In this document: positions 18,782-26,414 of the stretch, piece by piece | Numbering within the stretch: the stretch's first letter is position 1 | Layout of the letters: each line of letters opens with the position of its first letter | Source: Gemmatimonadota bacterium | GTDB lineage: Bacteria; Gemmatimonadota; Gemmatimonadetes; Gemmatimonadales; GWC2-71-9 | Length of the DNA: 64,000 nt | NCBI GenBank assembly: GCA_009692185.1 | Contig: SHZT01000002.1 | Location: 159,455-223,454 of the forward strand | Reading direction: 5' to 3' | Program-made: the position numbers and the translations under genes | The notes under the pieces: model-generated | The model's input: the letters and a program-made list of their open reading frames with translations, nothing else | The model's database searches: none | What the model was told of the DNA's origin: nothing

Positions 18782-18877
18782 AAAGCGGGAAAAGGGAAAA
18801 GGGAAAAGGGAAAGGTAAAACCCGCGCCAACGCGCAGTGCTTTTCCCCTTTCCCTTTTCCCTTTTCCCGCCTTTTAT
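18782..18877. repeat. GGGAAAA inverted-repeat element, 96 nt
   Basis: A left arm of repeated GGGAAAA units (18785-18814) and a right arm of TTTTCCC units (18841-18868) are near-perfect reverse complements, with a short spacer containing AAACCCGCGCC. The element lies between two divergently transcribed genes, ispG and the MOSC gene, so it is not a simple terminator. The 27 nt 18842-18868 recur exactly inside cinA, and a shorter relative is present at 43872-43939. Confidence 0.85.
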
Positions 18878-18882
18878 TGGTC

Positions 18883-19464
18883 ATGCAAGTGCTCGGTCCG
18901 ATCATCCGGCTCCAGATCCAGCGTTCCCCCCTGAAAACCGGGGAGAAACAGCACAAGAAATACGACCCCTCGCCGATCCTCGCCCTTGAGCGGCTCCAGA
19001 TGGGTCCGGACGGCGCGATCGCCGTGGTTGACGGCCGGGACATGCTCGACGTCCATCACCGATCCCACCCCAGCAGCAAGAACGACGACGGCCTGCACGC
19101 GATATCGGTCGGGTTCACCGGCCACTATCGGGCCATGCAGGCGCGTTACGGAGAACACATGGTCGTGGGATGCGCGGGCGAGAATATCATCGTGGAACAC
19201 GCCGGCCAGATGACCCTGGACGACGTGGCGGGCGGTTTCGTCGTGCTGTCACCCGACGGGAAAGAACGTCTGCGCCTCGGCCGGGTGGATATCGCTCACC
19301 CGTGCAAACCGTTTTCGGGGTTTGCTCACCGGCACGAGATCGTCGAGCCGGAAGTCCTCAAGGCGACGCTCAAGTTCCTGGACGAAGGGACGAGGGGGTT
19401 TCGAGTGACACCGGAAACGGAAGCCGAGGTGCGGGTGGGGGACCTGCTGGCGGTGATCTCCTAG
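18883..19464 (+). CDS. MOSC-domain-like protein
   Basis: The 193-aa product fits a MOSC domain, the sulfur-carrier fold linked to molybdenum cofactor biochemistry. Evidence: an N-terminal strand segment, GENIIVEHAGQMTLDDV, the conserved Cys in IAHPCKPFSGFA and the C-terminal GTRGFRVTPETEAEVRVGDL pattern. There is no second domain. An ATG at 18883 was chosen over a TTG at 18877. The start lies a few bases downstream of the GGGAAAA repeat. The substrate is unknown. Confidence 0.7.
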   Translation: MQVLGPIIRLQIQRSPLKTGEKQHKKYDPSPILALERLQMGPDGAIAVVDGRDMLDVHHRSHPSSKNDDGLHAISVGFTGHYRAMQARYGEHMVVGCAGENIIVEHAGQMTLDDVAGGFVVLSPDGKERLRLGRVDIAHPCKPFSGFAHRHEIVEPEVLKATLKFLDEGTRGFRVTPETEAEVRVGDLLAVIS

Positions 19465-19835
19465 GCCGGGTTTTCCCAGTCCACCGGCGATTCCCGCCCG
19501 CACTCGTCGCACTTGAGCGACGGCATATCGTCTTCCACCTCCACCGACCGCGCCCGGCAGAACTGGCATACTGCGTAGGTGAGCGGAAGGCCTTCCTGGC
19601 TGATCCGCGCCGGGAGCGGCTTCTCCTGGTTGAACTTGACCACGCTCCACTTCTCGGGCTTCCCGTCGGCCAGTTCCACCGATTCCCGGGGCACCGGCAC
19701 GTTCCGCTTGGCCACGTCCAGCACCACGATCTTGGCGTTGGAATCGTTCACCACCTGGTACCACGCGCCCCGCCGGAGGTTGTGCGCCCCCGAAAGCTTC
19801 ACGCGTGCCCACTTCTTGGGTCCGGGTTCTTGCAT
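19461..19835 (-). CDS. zinc-ribbon protein of unknown function
   Basis: The 124-aa product has two CxxC pairs (CQFC and CDEC) about 22 residues apart, forming a zinc ribbon near the C-terminus, following a beta-rich N-terminal domain (VKLSGAHNLRRGAWYQVVND). No signal peptide is present, so it is cytosolic. It is convergent with the MOSC gene: their stops share CTAG. I recognise no named family. Confidence 0.7.
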   Translation of the reverse strand: MQEPGPKKWARVKLSGAHNLRRGAWYQVVNDSNAKIVVLDVAKRNVPVPRESVELADGKPEKWSVVKFNQEKPLPARISQEGLPLTYAVCQFCRARSVEVEDDMPSLKCDECGRESPVDWENPA

Positions 19836-19868
19836 GGGGAATAATGATAACGATTCGGGGTCCGGGGG

Positions 19869-20569
19869 CTATGCCCGGCGCCGCCGCGAAAGCGCGAGCG
19901 CCATCATAACGGCGAGCCCGAGCGCGTGCCAGGCGAAAAAGAGGTACACGCGAGTCACCACGTCCTCGCTCATTAAGTCATACCCCGCGCGGTAGAGCAC
20001 CCACCCGATCTCCAGGAACCACGCCCCGGTGAGCAGGATCGCGTACACCCGGAGCCATCGGAACAACGGGGCGGGATGCACGTGCTCGACCACGACGAGC
20101 AGGCCAACGGAGAACAGGAGGAGCGCCAGCAACTGGTGGGCCGCGGTGGCAACGGCCAGGTGGTGGCCGTGGGCCGCGAAGAAAAAGGCCGGCAGCAGGA
20201 ACGACAGCGCCAGGACCAGGCGGTCCGTGGCGGGAGGAAGAACCTTCCTCGCCGTCAGAAGGTCGGCCATGCCCGCGAAACTCACCGCGAGGTACCCGAC
20301 GATGTGCTGGTAGTTACCGACACTCGCATCGGTGAGGGGCAACGTGACCCACCGGAGGTCGCCGATGGTAGGAATCAGGGGCAGGAGGACCTTGAGCCAC
20401 GATTCCCACGGGGCGTGCGCCGCGCCATCCCGGGCAAGCACGGAATCGGGACGGGGATCCCAGGGGTGTGGGCGGCATGCCCGCCCCGCCGGAGCAGGGC
20501 CCAGCACCAGACGGCCCCCCAGACCAAAAACAGGACCCCGGGGTATGTATGACCGGGAAAGTCGCCCAT
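19869..20569 (-). pseudogene. TMEM45/DUF716-like membrane protein, frameshifted
   Basis: The C-terminal frame encodes six or so membrane segments with YQHIVGYLAVSFAGMADLL, a His-rich AHGHHLAVATAAHQLLALLLF and TGAWFLEIGWVLY; these match the TMEM45/DUF716 family known mainly from eukaryotes. The expected N-terminus (MGDFPGHTYPGVLFLVWGAV) is present in another frame at 20569-20480. Restoring one base between about 20440 and 20500 gives a 234-codon gene. A real frameshift, a programmed -1 shift or a sequencing error are all possible. It lies between the zinc-ribbon gene and cytochrome c. Confidence 0.75.
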
Positions 20570-20646
20570 CGGGACGTGTTCCACGTGGTCTCTCTGGTTA
20601 CCAAGACGACCAGCAAAGTAGCCGGGTTTCGCGTATTCAGTGACGG

Positions 20647-20674
20647 TTGCCGGACTTTGGCGGTCTCTTAGATT
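20647..20674 (+). promoter_or_regulatory. possible sigma70-type promoter of cytochrome c
   Basis: TTGCCG (20647-20652) and TAGATT (20669-20674) are separated by 16 nt and lie about 35 nt upstream of the cytochrome start. Both hexamers match the consensus in four of six positions. The start codon also has a clear AGGAGAAG ribosome site. Confidence 0.35.
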
Positions 20675-20708
20675 ACAGGCTCACCCCCTTCGAATTCAGG
20701 AGAAGAAA

Positions 20709-21095
20709 ATGATCCGCGCTTTGAAGCTCGACCGTATTCACCCCGCCGTATGGGCGGCCGTTGTCGCTATCGTCGCCGTTGCCACGCCTGCCCGCGCGCA
20801 GGACGCGGCCGTCGCCGTGGGTGACAGCCTGTTCAACGGCAAGCAGATGGGCGCCTGTTGGGCCTGCCACGGCAAGAAGGGCGTAGGCACCGCTGCGGCG
20901 CCCAAGCTGGCCGACAAGACATGGTTGACCATCGACGGGAGTCTCGCGTCCGTCAAAGGCGCAATTACCGCCGGCGTTCCCAAGCCGAAGAAGTCCAAGA
21001 CGCCGATGCCCCCCATGGGCGGCGCCAAGCTGACACCCGAACAGATCGACGCGCTGGCGGCTTACGTGGTCTCCATTAGCGCCGCAGGCAAGTAA
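20709..21095 (+). CDS. class I c-type cytochrome, periplasmic
   Basis: The 128-aa product starts MIRALKLDRIHPAVWAAVVA, with a signal peptide cleaved around AVATPARAQ. A single heme site CWACH lies near residue 52, and a C-terminal Met (MPPMGG) is the probable sixth ligand. This is the layout of a small class I cytochrome. The ATG follows an AGGAGAAG site. An excellent terminator follows at 21128. Maturation would need the Ccm/Ccs system, which is not in the window, though ccdA is at 45 kb. Confidence 0.85.
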   Translation: MIRALKLDRIHPAVWAAVVAIVAVATPARAQDAAVAVGDSLFNGKQMGACWACHGKKGVGTAAAPKLADKTWLTIDGSLASVKGAITAGVPKPKKSKTPMPPMGGAKLTPEQIDALAAYVVSISAAGK

Positions 21096-21127
21096 GGCAG
21101 ACATTTCCACCCGAACAGCCTGAAACG

Positions 21128-21160
21128 ACAAATGCCTGCGAAAGCAGGCATTTGTTTTTC
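21128..21160 (+). terminator. rho-independent terminator
   Basis: A 12-bp perfect stem (21128-21139 and 21144-21155) with a GAAA loop is followed by TTTTC, all just downstream of the cytochrome gene. It lies between convergent genes (cytochrome c and nrdJ), so it may act in both directions. Confidence 0.85.
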
Positions 21161-21185
21161 AGGGAGATGAGACCGGGTCAGGCTT

Positions 21186-23696
21186 TCACCCGCACTCGCT
21201 GTACCCGCACACATGGCACTTCACGCACCCCTCGGCGAACTCGAGCTGCGAACTGCAATCGGGGCACGAGCCGATGAACTGCTCTTCCTTCATGCCACCC
21301 ACCTGGTACGAATGGCCGGCCGAGCCGGAGACCGTTCGCACCTGCTCGATGGCGGGCGCCCCGGTTGCGGTTTCGGCCCCGGGCTGCCTGAGCAGGTCCT
21401 GCTGGACCCCGGCTTTTTCCTGGAGCCACCGCTCGATCGCGATACCGATGGCGTCGGGCACCGACATGACCTTGTTGGGCCCCAGGCCGGTGACGCGGTC
21501 GGAGGAAATCCCCCGCAGCTGGCGATGTATCTGGAGGATGGGAATGCCGGACCGGAGCGCCAGCGAAATGAGGCGGCCAATGGCCTCGACGTCGGCCATG
21601 AGCGCGCCGCCCGCCTTGCCGAGGCTCATGAATACCTCGAACGGCTGGCCTTTTTCGTCTTCGGTAATCGTCACGTACATCGTGCCGAGCGGGGTGTCGA
21701 GCCGGCGAGTGGTTCCCCGGAGCAGGTCCGGACGGGACCGCTTGGCACGGCGCTGGAGGTTCTCGCCCTCTACCTCGTGCAAGAGCTTCCGGGTCCGGCC
21801 CAGTTCGGCCTCGAGCTCGGCGATCGTGGCCTTGAGGTCTGCCGTCCCCTCTCCCACCATCGCCCCACCCACCATCGCCGTTCCCCCGGTCGCACCTTGT
21901 TCCTGGACTTTCTTCGCGGTGCTTCCCGTCGACAGCACCTGCATGTCCCGCGAGCCATCACGATAGACCGTGACACCCTTGCAGTTGAGCTTGTACGCCA
22001 TCTCGTATATCTGCCGGACGTCCTCTTCCGTCGACGCATTCGGGAAGTTGCACGTCTTGCTGATGGCGCTGTCGGTGAAGTCCTGGAAGCCCGCCTGCAT
22101 GCGAATGTGCCACTCGGGCGTCACGTCGTGCGCCGTGACGAAAATGCGCTGCCACTTGGCCGGCACGGCGTCGAAGTGAATGTGGCCGGCTTCCGCGATG
22201 TCCTTCATGAGCTGCTCGGAGTGCCAGCCCTCGCGCTTGGCGATGGCAATGAAGTCTTCGTTGACATCGGGCATGAGCACGCCCGCCTGGTTCCGCATGA
22301 ACGCCACGGCGAACAGGGGCTCGATGCCCGACGAACAGCCCGAAATGATCGAAATGGTGCCGGTCGGGGCGACCGTCGTCAGGTTGCAGTTCCGGAGCTT
22401 CCGCATGGGCCGGACCCGGTTGCCCTGCGCGTCGCGCGCGCAGGTCTTGTCCGGACCCCAGATGCTCTGCTCCCACTCCGCAAAGACGCCCCGTTCCTTG
22501 GCCAGCCGCTCGCTCTCGACCTTGGACTCGTTGTCCACGAACTCCATGAGCTTCCGGCCCAGGTCTACGGCTTCCTGGCTGTTGTACGGCACGCCCAGCC
22601 GCACCAGCAAGTCCGCCCAGCCCATAACCCCTAGGCCGATGCGGCGAATGCGGTTGGCGAGGTCGGTGATCTCTTCCAGCGGGTACTTGTTGGCGTCAAT
22701 GACGTTGTCGAGAAAGTGGGTGCAGAGGTGCACCGTCTTCTTCAGGCCGTCCCAGTCCACCCGACCGTCTTTCACGAACAGGCTGAGGTTGATCGACCCC
22801 AGGTTGCAGACGTCGTAGGAGAGGAGGGGCTGCTCGCCACACGGGTTGGTGGCTTCGTAACTGCCCAGGCGCGGCACCGGGTTGTAGTGGTTCGCCCGGT
22901 CAATGAAGAACACGCCCGGCTCGCCCGTCTTCCAGGCGCCGTGCACGATCTTGGCGAAGACGGCCCGGGCATTGAGCTTGCCCACCGTGTGCTTCGAGCG
23001 CGGGTGAATCAGGTCGTAGTCGGTGCCCTGCTCCACCGCGCGCATGAAGGCGTCAGTGACCCCGACCGAAATATTGAAGTTGGTGATCTTGGTGATGTCG
23101 TCCTTGCAGGTAATGAAGTCCATCACGTCGGGGTGATCCACCCGCAGGATGCCCATGTTGGCCCCGCGGCGGGTGCCGCCCTGCTTCACGACGTCGGTGG
23201 ACGCGTCATACAACGACATGAACGACACGGGCCCCGACGCGACCCCCATGGTCGAGCGGACCACGTCGTTCTTGGGCCGGAGACGCGAAAAGGAAAACCC
23301 CGTCCCGCCACCAGACTGGTGCACCAGCGCCATGCTCCGGAGCGTGTCGTAGATGCCGTTCTGTCCGTTGGACAGGGCATCCTCGACCGGCAACACGAAA
23401 CAGGCGGACAGCTGGCCCAGCGGACGCCCCGCATTCATGAGGGTCGGGCTGTTGGGCATCCACACCCGGGTCGCCATGACCCGGTAGAACGCCTCGGCGA
23501 CGGCTTCGATGGCTCCTTCGCTGGCTCCGTACCGGGCATCAGGGGCCGCAATAGTCCGCGCGACACGCCAGAAGAGGTCTTCCGGCACTTCGCTGGGCTC
23601 GCCGAGGTCGTTTTTTATCAGGTACCGCCGCGACAGGACGGTGAGAGCATTGTCGCTGAAATCGAGAGGAATGGATTTCTTTGAACCAGCGGCCAT
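21186..23696 (-). CDS. nrdJ: vitamin B12-dependent ribonucleoside-diphosphate reductase
   Basis: Class II RNR reduces ribonucleotides using adenosylcobalamin and needs no oxygen. The 836-aa protein has the expected motifs: NSPTLMNAGRPLGQLSACF, the conserved ATNPCGEQPLL, NLSLFVKDG, GVMGWADLLVRLG and a C-terminal Cys-rich tail (CPDCSSQLEF; CHVCGY). Length is typical for the long form. I chose ATG at 23696 because GGAG lies eight bases upstream; an upstream TTG at 23720 is less likely. No obvious NrdR box or cobalamin riboswitch was seen upstream. Confidence 0.95.
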   Translation of the reverse strand: MAAGSKKSIPLDFSDNALTVLSRRYLIKNDLGEPSEVPEDLFWRVARTIAAPDARYGASEGAIEAVAEAFYRVMATRVWMPNSPTLMNAGRPLGQLSACFVLPVEDALSNGQNGIYDTLRSMALVHQSGGGTGFSFSRLRPKNDVVRSTMGVASGPVSFMSLYDASTDVVKQGGTRRGANMGILRVDHPDVMDFITCKDDITKITNFNISVGVTDAFMRAVEQGTDYDLIHPRSKHTVGKLNARAVFAKIVHGAWKTGEPGVFFIDRANHYNPVPRLGSYEATNPCGEQPLLSYDVCNLGSINLSLFVKDGRVDWDGLKKTVHLCTHFLDNVIDANKYPLEEITDLANRIRRIGLGVMGWADLLVRLGVPYNSQEAVDLGRKLMEFVDNESKVESERLAKERGVFAEWEQSIWGPDKTCARDAQGNRVRPMRKLRNCNLTTVAPTGTISIISGCSSGIEPLFAVAFMRNQAGVLMPDVNEDFIAIAKREGWHSEQLMKDIAEAGHIHFDAVPAKWQRIFVTAHDVTPEWHIRMQAGFQDFTDSAISKTCNFPNASTEEDVRQIYEMAYKLNCKGVTVYRDGSRDMQVLSTGSTAKKVQEQGATGGTAMVGGAMVGEGTADLKATIAELEAELGRTRKLLHEVEGENLQRRAKRSRPDLLRGTTRRLDTPLGTMYVTITEDEKGQPFEVFMSLGKAGGALMADVEAIGRLISLALRSGIPILQIHRQLRGISSDRVTGLGPNKVMSVPDAIGIAIERWLQEKAGVQQDLLRQPGAETATGAPAIEQVRTVSGSAGHSYQVGGMKEEQFIGSCPDCSSQLEFAEGCVKCHVCGYSECG

Positions 23697-23853
23697 CGCG
23701 AGGTCTCCAGATGTCTTCAAACGGTTGTCTCTTTGAAACTTACCGTGGCGCGGCCGAAAAGTGATCAGGTCCAGGCGCGGGGAGACAAGCTAAGACGGCT
23801 GATTTGAAATGCAACTGTTACACGGCTCCTGTTACCTGACAATCCGGCAGAAG

Positions 23854-23868
23854 TTGTGCACATCACAA
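23854..23868. promoter_or_regulatory. operator-like palindrome upstream of nrdJ
   Basis: TTGTG and CACAA flank a 5-nt spacer. The palindrome lies about 160 nt upstream of the nrdJ start and just after the gamma carbonic anhydrase stop. It resembles a Crp/Fnr-family half-site layout only loosely, so its regulator is unknown. No TATAAT-like promoter could be fixed next to it. Confidence 0.25.
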
Positions 23869-23873
23869 AAGTG

Positions 23874-24371
23874 CTATGATGTTCTCCTCGGATACTTCCC
23901 CGCTTTGTGTCGCTTCGCCTCCTCGACATAGTGCTGCCACGTATGCCGGATCCGCTCCGTGAGCGTCGCATCAACCTGCCGGACAACGCGGCCTGGTACT
24001 CCCACAACAAGCGAGCCCGGCGGAATGTTCATCCCCTCGGGCACCACGGCGCCCGCGGCGATGACCGAGCCCGTCCCGACCCGGACGCCGTTCAGAAGGA
24101 TCGCCCCCATCCCGATCAGGCTCTCGTCTTCAATGGTGCAGCCGTGCAAGATGGCGCGGTGCCCTACCCCGACCCGCCGGCCAATGGTGCACGGCAGCCC
24201 CGCGTCCACGTGGACCATCGAGAGGTCCTGGATGTTGGACTCCTCCCCCACGATGATCGGGGCCACGTCGGCGCGTACCACGGTGTTGTACCAGATCGAG
24301 GAGTCACGGCCAAGCGTGACATCGCCCAGCACGACGGCGCCGGGCGCTATGAAAGCCGATGGATGTATCAG
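23874..24371 (-). CDS. gamma-type carbonic anhydrase family protein
   Basis: The protein is a left-handed hexapeptide beta-helix with LGRDSSIWYNTVVRADVAPI, VHVDAG, GVGHRAILHGCTIEDESLIG and PGSLVVGVPGRVVRQV, matching gamma carbonic anhydrase/YrdA proteins. The metal-binding His residues are the HV/HR/HG positions. No ATG, GTG or TTG exists near the true N-terminus (IHPSAFIAPGAVVLG). I use a CTG at 24371, which would follow the kinase stop by seven bases, giving 165 aa; the next standard in-frame start (24542) lies inside the upstream kinase gene. Confidence 0.85.
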   Translation of the reverse strand: MIHPSAFIAPGAVVLGDVTLGRDSSIWYNTVVRADVAPIIVGEESNIQDLSMVHVDAGLPCTIGRRVGVGHRAILHGCTIEDESLIGMGAILLNGVRVGTGSVIAAGAVVPEGMNIPPGSLVVGVPGRVVRQVDATLTERIRHTWQHYVEEAKRHKAGKYPRRTS

Positions 24372-24378
24372 GAGCGTG

Positions 24379-26361
24379 CTACTGCGGTTTCGGACGGAAC
24401 ACGATCTGGGCCCAGGCGGTAATCGGCCGGCCGTCCTTCGTCGCGGGCTGATACTTGATGCGGCCGGCGAACCGTAACGCCGCGATGTGGAACTGTGTGT
24501 CTTTTGAGGCCTGGAGCCCGGTGACCCGCTCCGCGGTACCATCTTCCTTCACCTTCACGTAAATGATTGACGGCCCTGGAGTCCCCGAGGGCCAGGCGGT
24601 CATCCCGTCGGGCAGGGGGACCAGCTGTTCCGTAGCCACGGCCCGCGAGTCGTAGCAGCTCCCGTCGGCGTTGTACATGTCGCCCGGCGTCTCGCACTGA
24701 CTCTTGGCCGCAGCGGGCGGCGGAGTGACCACGGCCACGGGCGGCTGGCTCGGCGTAGAGCCATCTGTCGCCGGCCTCGACGCCACCCTCGTCATGGACG
24801 GGATGGGGAACGCCTTGTCTTCATCGGCCTTCACGGCGACGGAACCCGACCAGGGCTCGTAGCCCGCGGCCTCGACCACGATGCGATGCGACCCCGGGTC
24901 TACCTCGTTGGCTTTCGCCGGGTCGGCAACGACCCTGCCGTCAATCTTGACGCGTGCGCCCCTGGGCTGGCCCGAGAACGACAGGGTCCCCATGGTCCGG
25001 GTCGGCTTGGCCGGCGTCACCGGCTTGACGACCGAATCCCGCTTGGCCGGGGTCGTGTCCTTCACCGCAACCGTTGAGTCCGACGGTGGCGTCACGACGG
25101 GGGGCTGTATAGGCGCCGGCGTGCCTGGGGCCCAGGGGAAACCGGTCGCGCCCGGCCGCATCAGGTAATACCAGTAGCCGCCCGCTCCGCCTCCGCCCAC
25201 GACCAGGAGGAAGAACATGCCGACCAGCGCCCCGCTGCGCTTCTTCTTGACTACCTGCCGGGACGGACGGGGGGGCCCCACGTCGGCCCGCGGCATGGGC
25301 GTCGTAGGCGTATTTGGCGAACTGACCGGCGGCGGCACCGGTGACATGGTCGTTGGGGCGGCCTTCATGGCCACGGTCGGCGCAGACCCCATCGGGCCGG
25401 ACGGCAACTGCGCCTTCCCCTCCAGCACCTGGGCCAGCTGTTCCGCGTTCTGAAACCGCTCGTCGGGTGACTTGGCCATCATGCGCCGGACGACTTCGTA
25501 CATGTCCCGCTGTTCCGCGCTCCGCAACTGCGGCGTGGGCAGGTCTTCCATGATGTGCTTGTAGCCGATGGAGAACGAATCCTCTCCATCGAACGGCACC
25601 GAGCCGGTGAGGCACTGGTAGGCCACCACGCCCAGCGAGTAGATGTCGCTCCGGCCGTCGAGCGCCTGGGCCCGCGCCTGCTCCGGGCTCATGTAGTGCG
25701 GCGTGCCGATGGACATGCCGGTGCCGGTCAGCTTGGTGCCGCTGGCCACCTTCGCGATGCCGAAATCCGTGACGATCGCGTGGCCCAGCTCGTCGAACAT
25801 GATGTTGTCGGGCTTGATATCCCGGTGCACGATGCCGTGCTGGTGCGCGTAGTGCAGCGCCCGGGCGGCCTCCGCCAGCAGATGGCGGATCTTGGGCACC
25901 GGCAGCGGACCTTCCTTCTCGATAGCGTCGGACAGCGAAGTTCCGCGCAGGAACTTCATGACGAAGAAAATGATCTTGTCCGTTTTTCCGACGCGATAGA
26001 TCGGGATGATGTTCGGGTGCTCGAGCTTGGCCGATGTCTTGGCCTCGCGCTGGAACCGCTCGACGAAATCCTTGTCGAACGCCAGGGAGAACGGCAGCAC
26101 CTTGATGGCCACTTCGCGGTCCAGCGACTTGTCGCGGGCCTTGAAGACGATGGCCATGCCCCCGCGGCCCAGTTCCTTGATCAGCTCGTATTCGCCGGAG
26201 AGCGCTTCCTTGACAATATCGAACTCGCTCTGCTCGGCCGGCGCCGTCTGCGTGGCCGCGGCGCCACCACTGGTGGTGGTGCCCACGAGGTCCAATCCAC
26301 ACGACGGGCAGAACTTGCCCCCCTTCTGGACCTCCGTGCCGCACCGTGAACAGAACGCCAT
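24379..26361 (-). CDS. Ser/Thr protein kinase with zinc ribbon, PEGA and TonB C-terminal-like domains
   Basis: Order of domains in 660 aa: an N-terminal zinc ribbon with Cys4, Cys7, Cys18 and Cys21; a protein kinase domain (G-loop GRGGMA at 65-70, Lys87, HRDIKPDN, DFG); a Pro-rich linker; one membrane helix (ALVGMFFLLVVGGGGAGGY); a PEGA domain (ARVKIDGRVV); and a C-terminal domain that matches the TonB C-terminal fold (IIYVKVKEDGTAERVTGLQA). The active site is cytoplasmic and the C-terminus periplasmic. The target is unknown. This domain mix is unusual and is discussed below. It follows the GWxTD gene in the same direction. Confidence 0.88.
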   Translation of the reverse strand: MAFCSRCGTEVQKGGKFCPSCGLDLVGTTTSGGAAATQTAPAEQSEFDIVKEALSGEYELIKELGRGGMAIVFKARDKSLDREVAIKVLPFSLAFDKDFVERFQREAKTSAKLEHPNIIPIYRVGKTDKIIFFVMKFLRGTSLSDAIEKEGPLPVPKIRHLLAEAARALHYAHQHGIVHRDIKPDNIMFDELGHAIVTDFGIAKVASGTKLTGTGMSIGTPHYMSPEQARAQALDGRSDIYSLGVVAYQCLTGSVPFDGEDSFSIGYKHIMEDLPTPQLRSAEQRDMYEVVRRMMAKSPDERFQNAEQLAQVLEGKAQLPSGPMGSAPTVAMKAAPTTMSPVPPPVSSPNTPTTPMPRADVGPPRPSRQVVKKKRSGALVGMFFLLVVGGGGAGGYWYYLMRPGATGFPWAPGTPAPIQPPVVTPPSDSTVAVKDTTPAKRDSVVKPVTPAKPTRTMGTLSFSGQPRGARVKIDGRVVADPAKANEVDPGSHRIVVEAAGYEPWSGSVAVKADEDKAFPIPSMTRVASRPATDGSTPSQPPVAVVTPPPAAAKSQCETPGDMYNADGSCYDSRAVATEQLVPLPDGMTAWPSGTPGPSIIYVKVKEDGTAERVTGLQASKDTQFHIAALRFAGRIKYQPATKDGRPITAWAQIVFRPKPQ

Positions 26362-26414
26362 GCCCCGAACCCTCTATGCCGAGTGTCGCAAATTAGGACG
26401 CGCGGATACAAGGG

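Noticed and set aside
18782-18877. Rho-independent terminator in the ispG-MOSC gap
   Set aside because: The genes are divergent, so neither needs a terminator here; the structure is treated as a dispersed repeat.
23697-23873. Cobalamin riboswitch upstream of nrdJ
   Set aside because: The region lacks the B12-box and conserved core bases; only a short TTGTG...CACAA palindrome is present.
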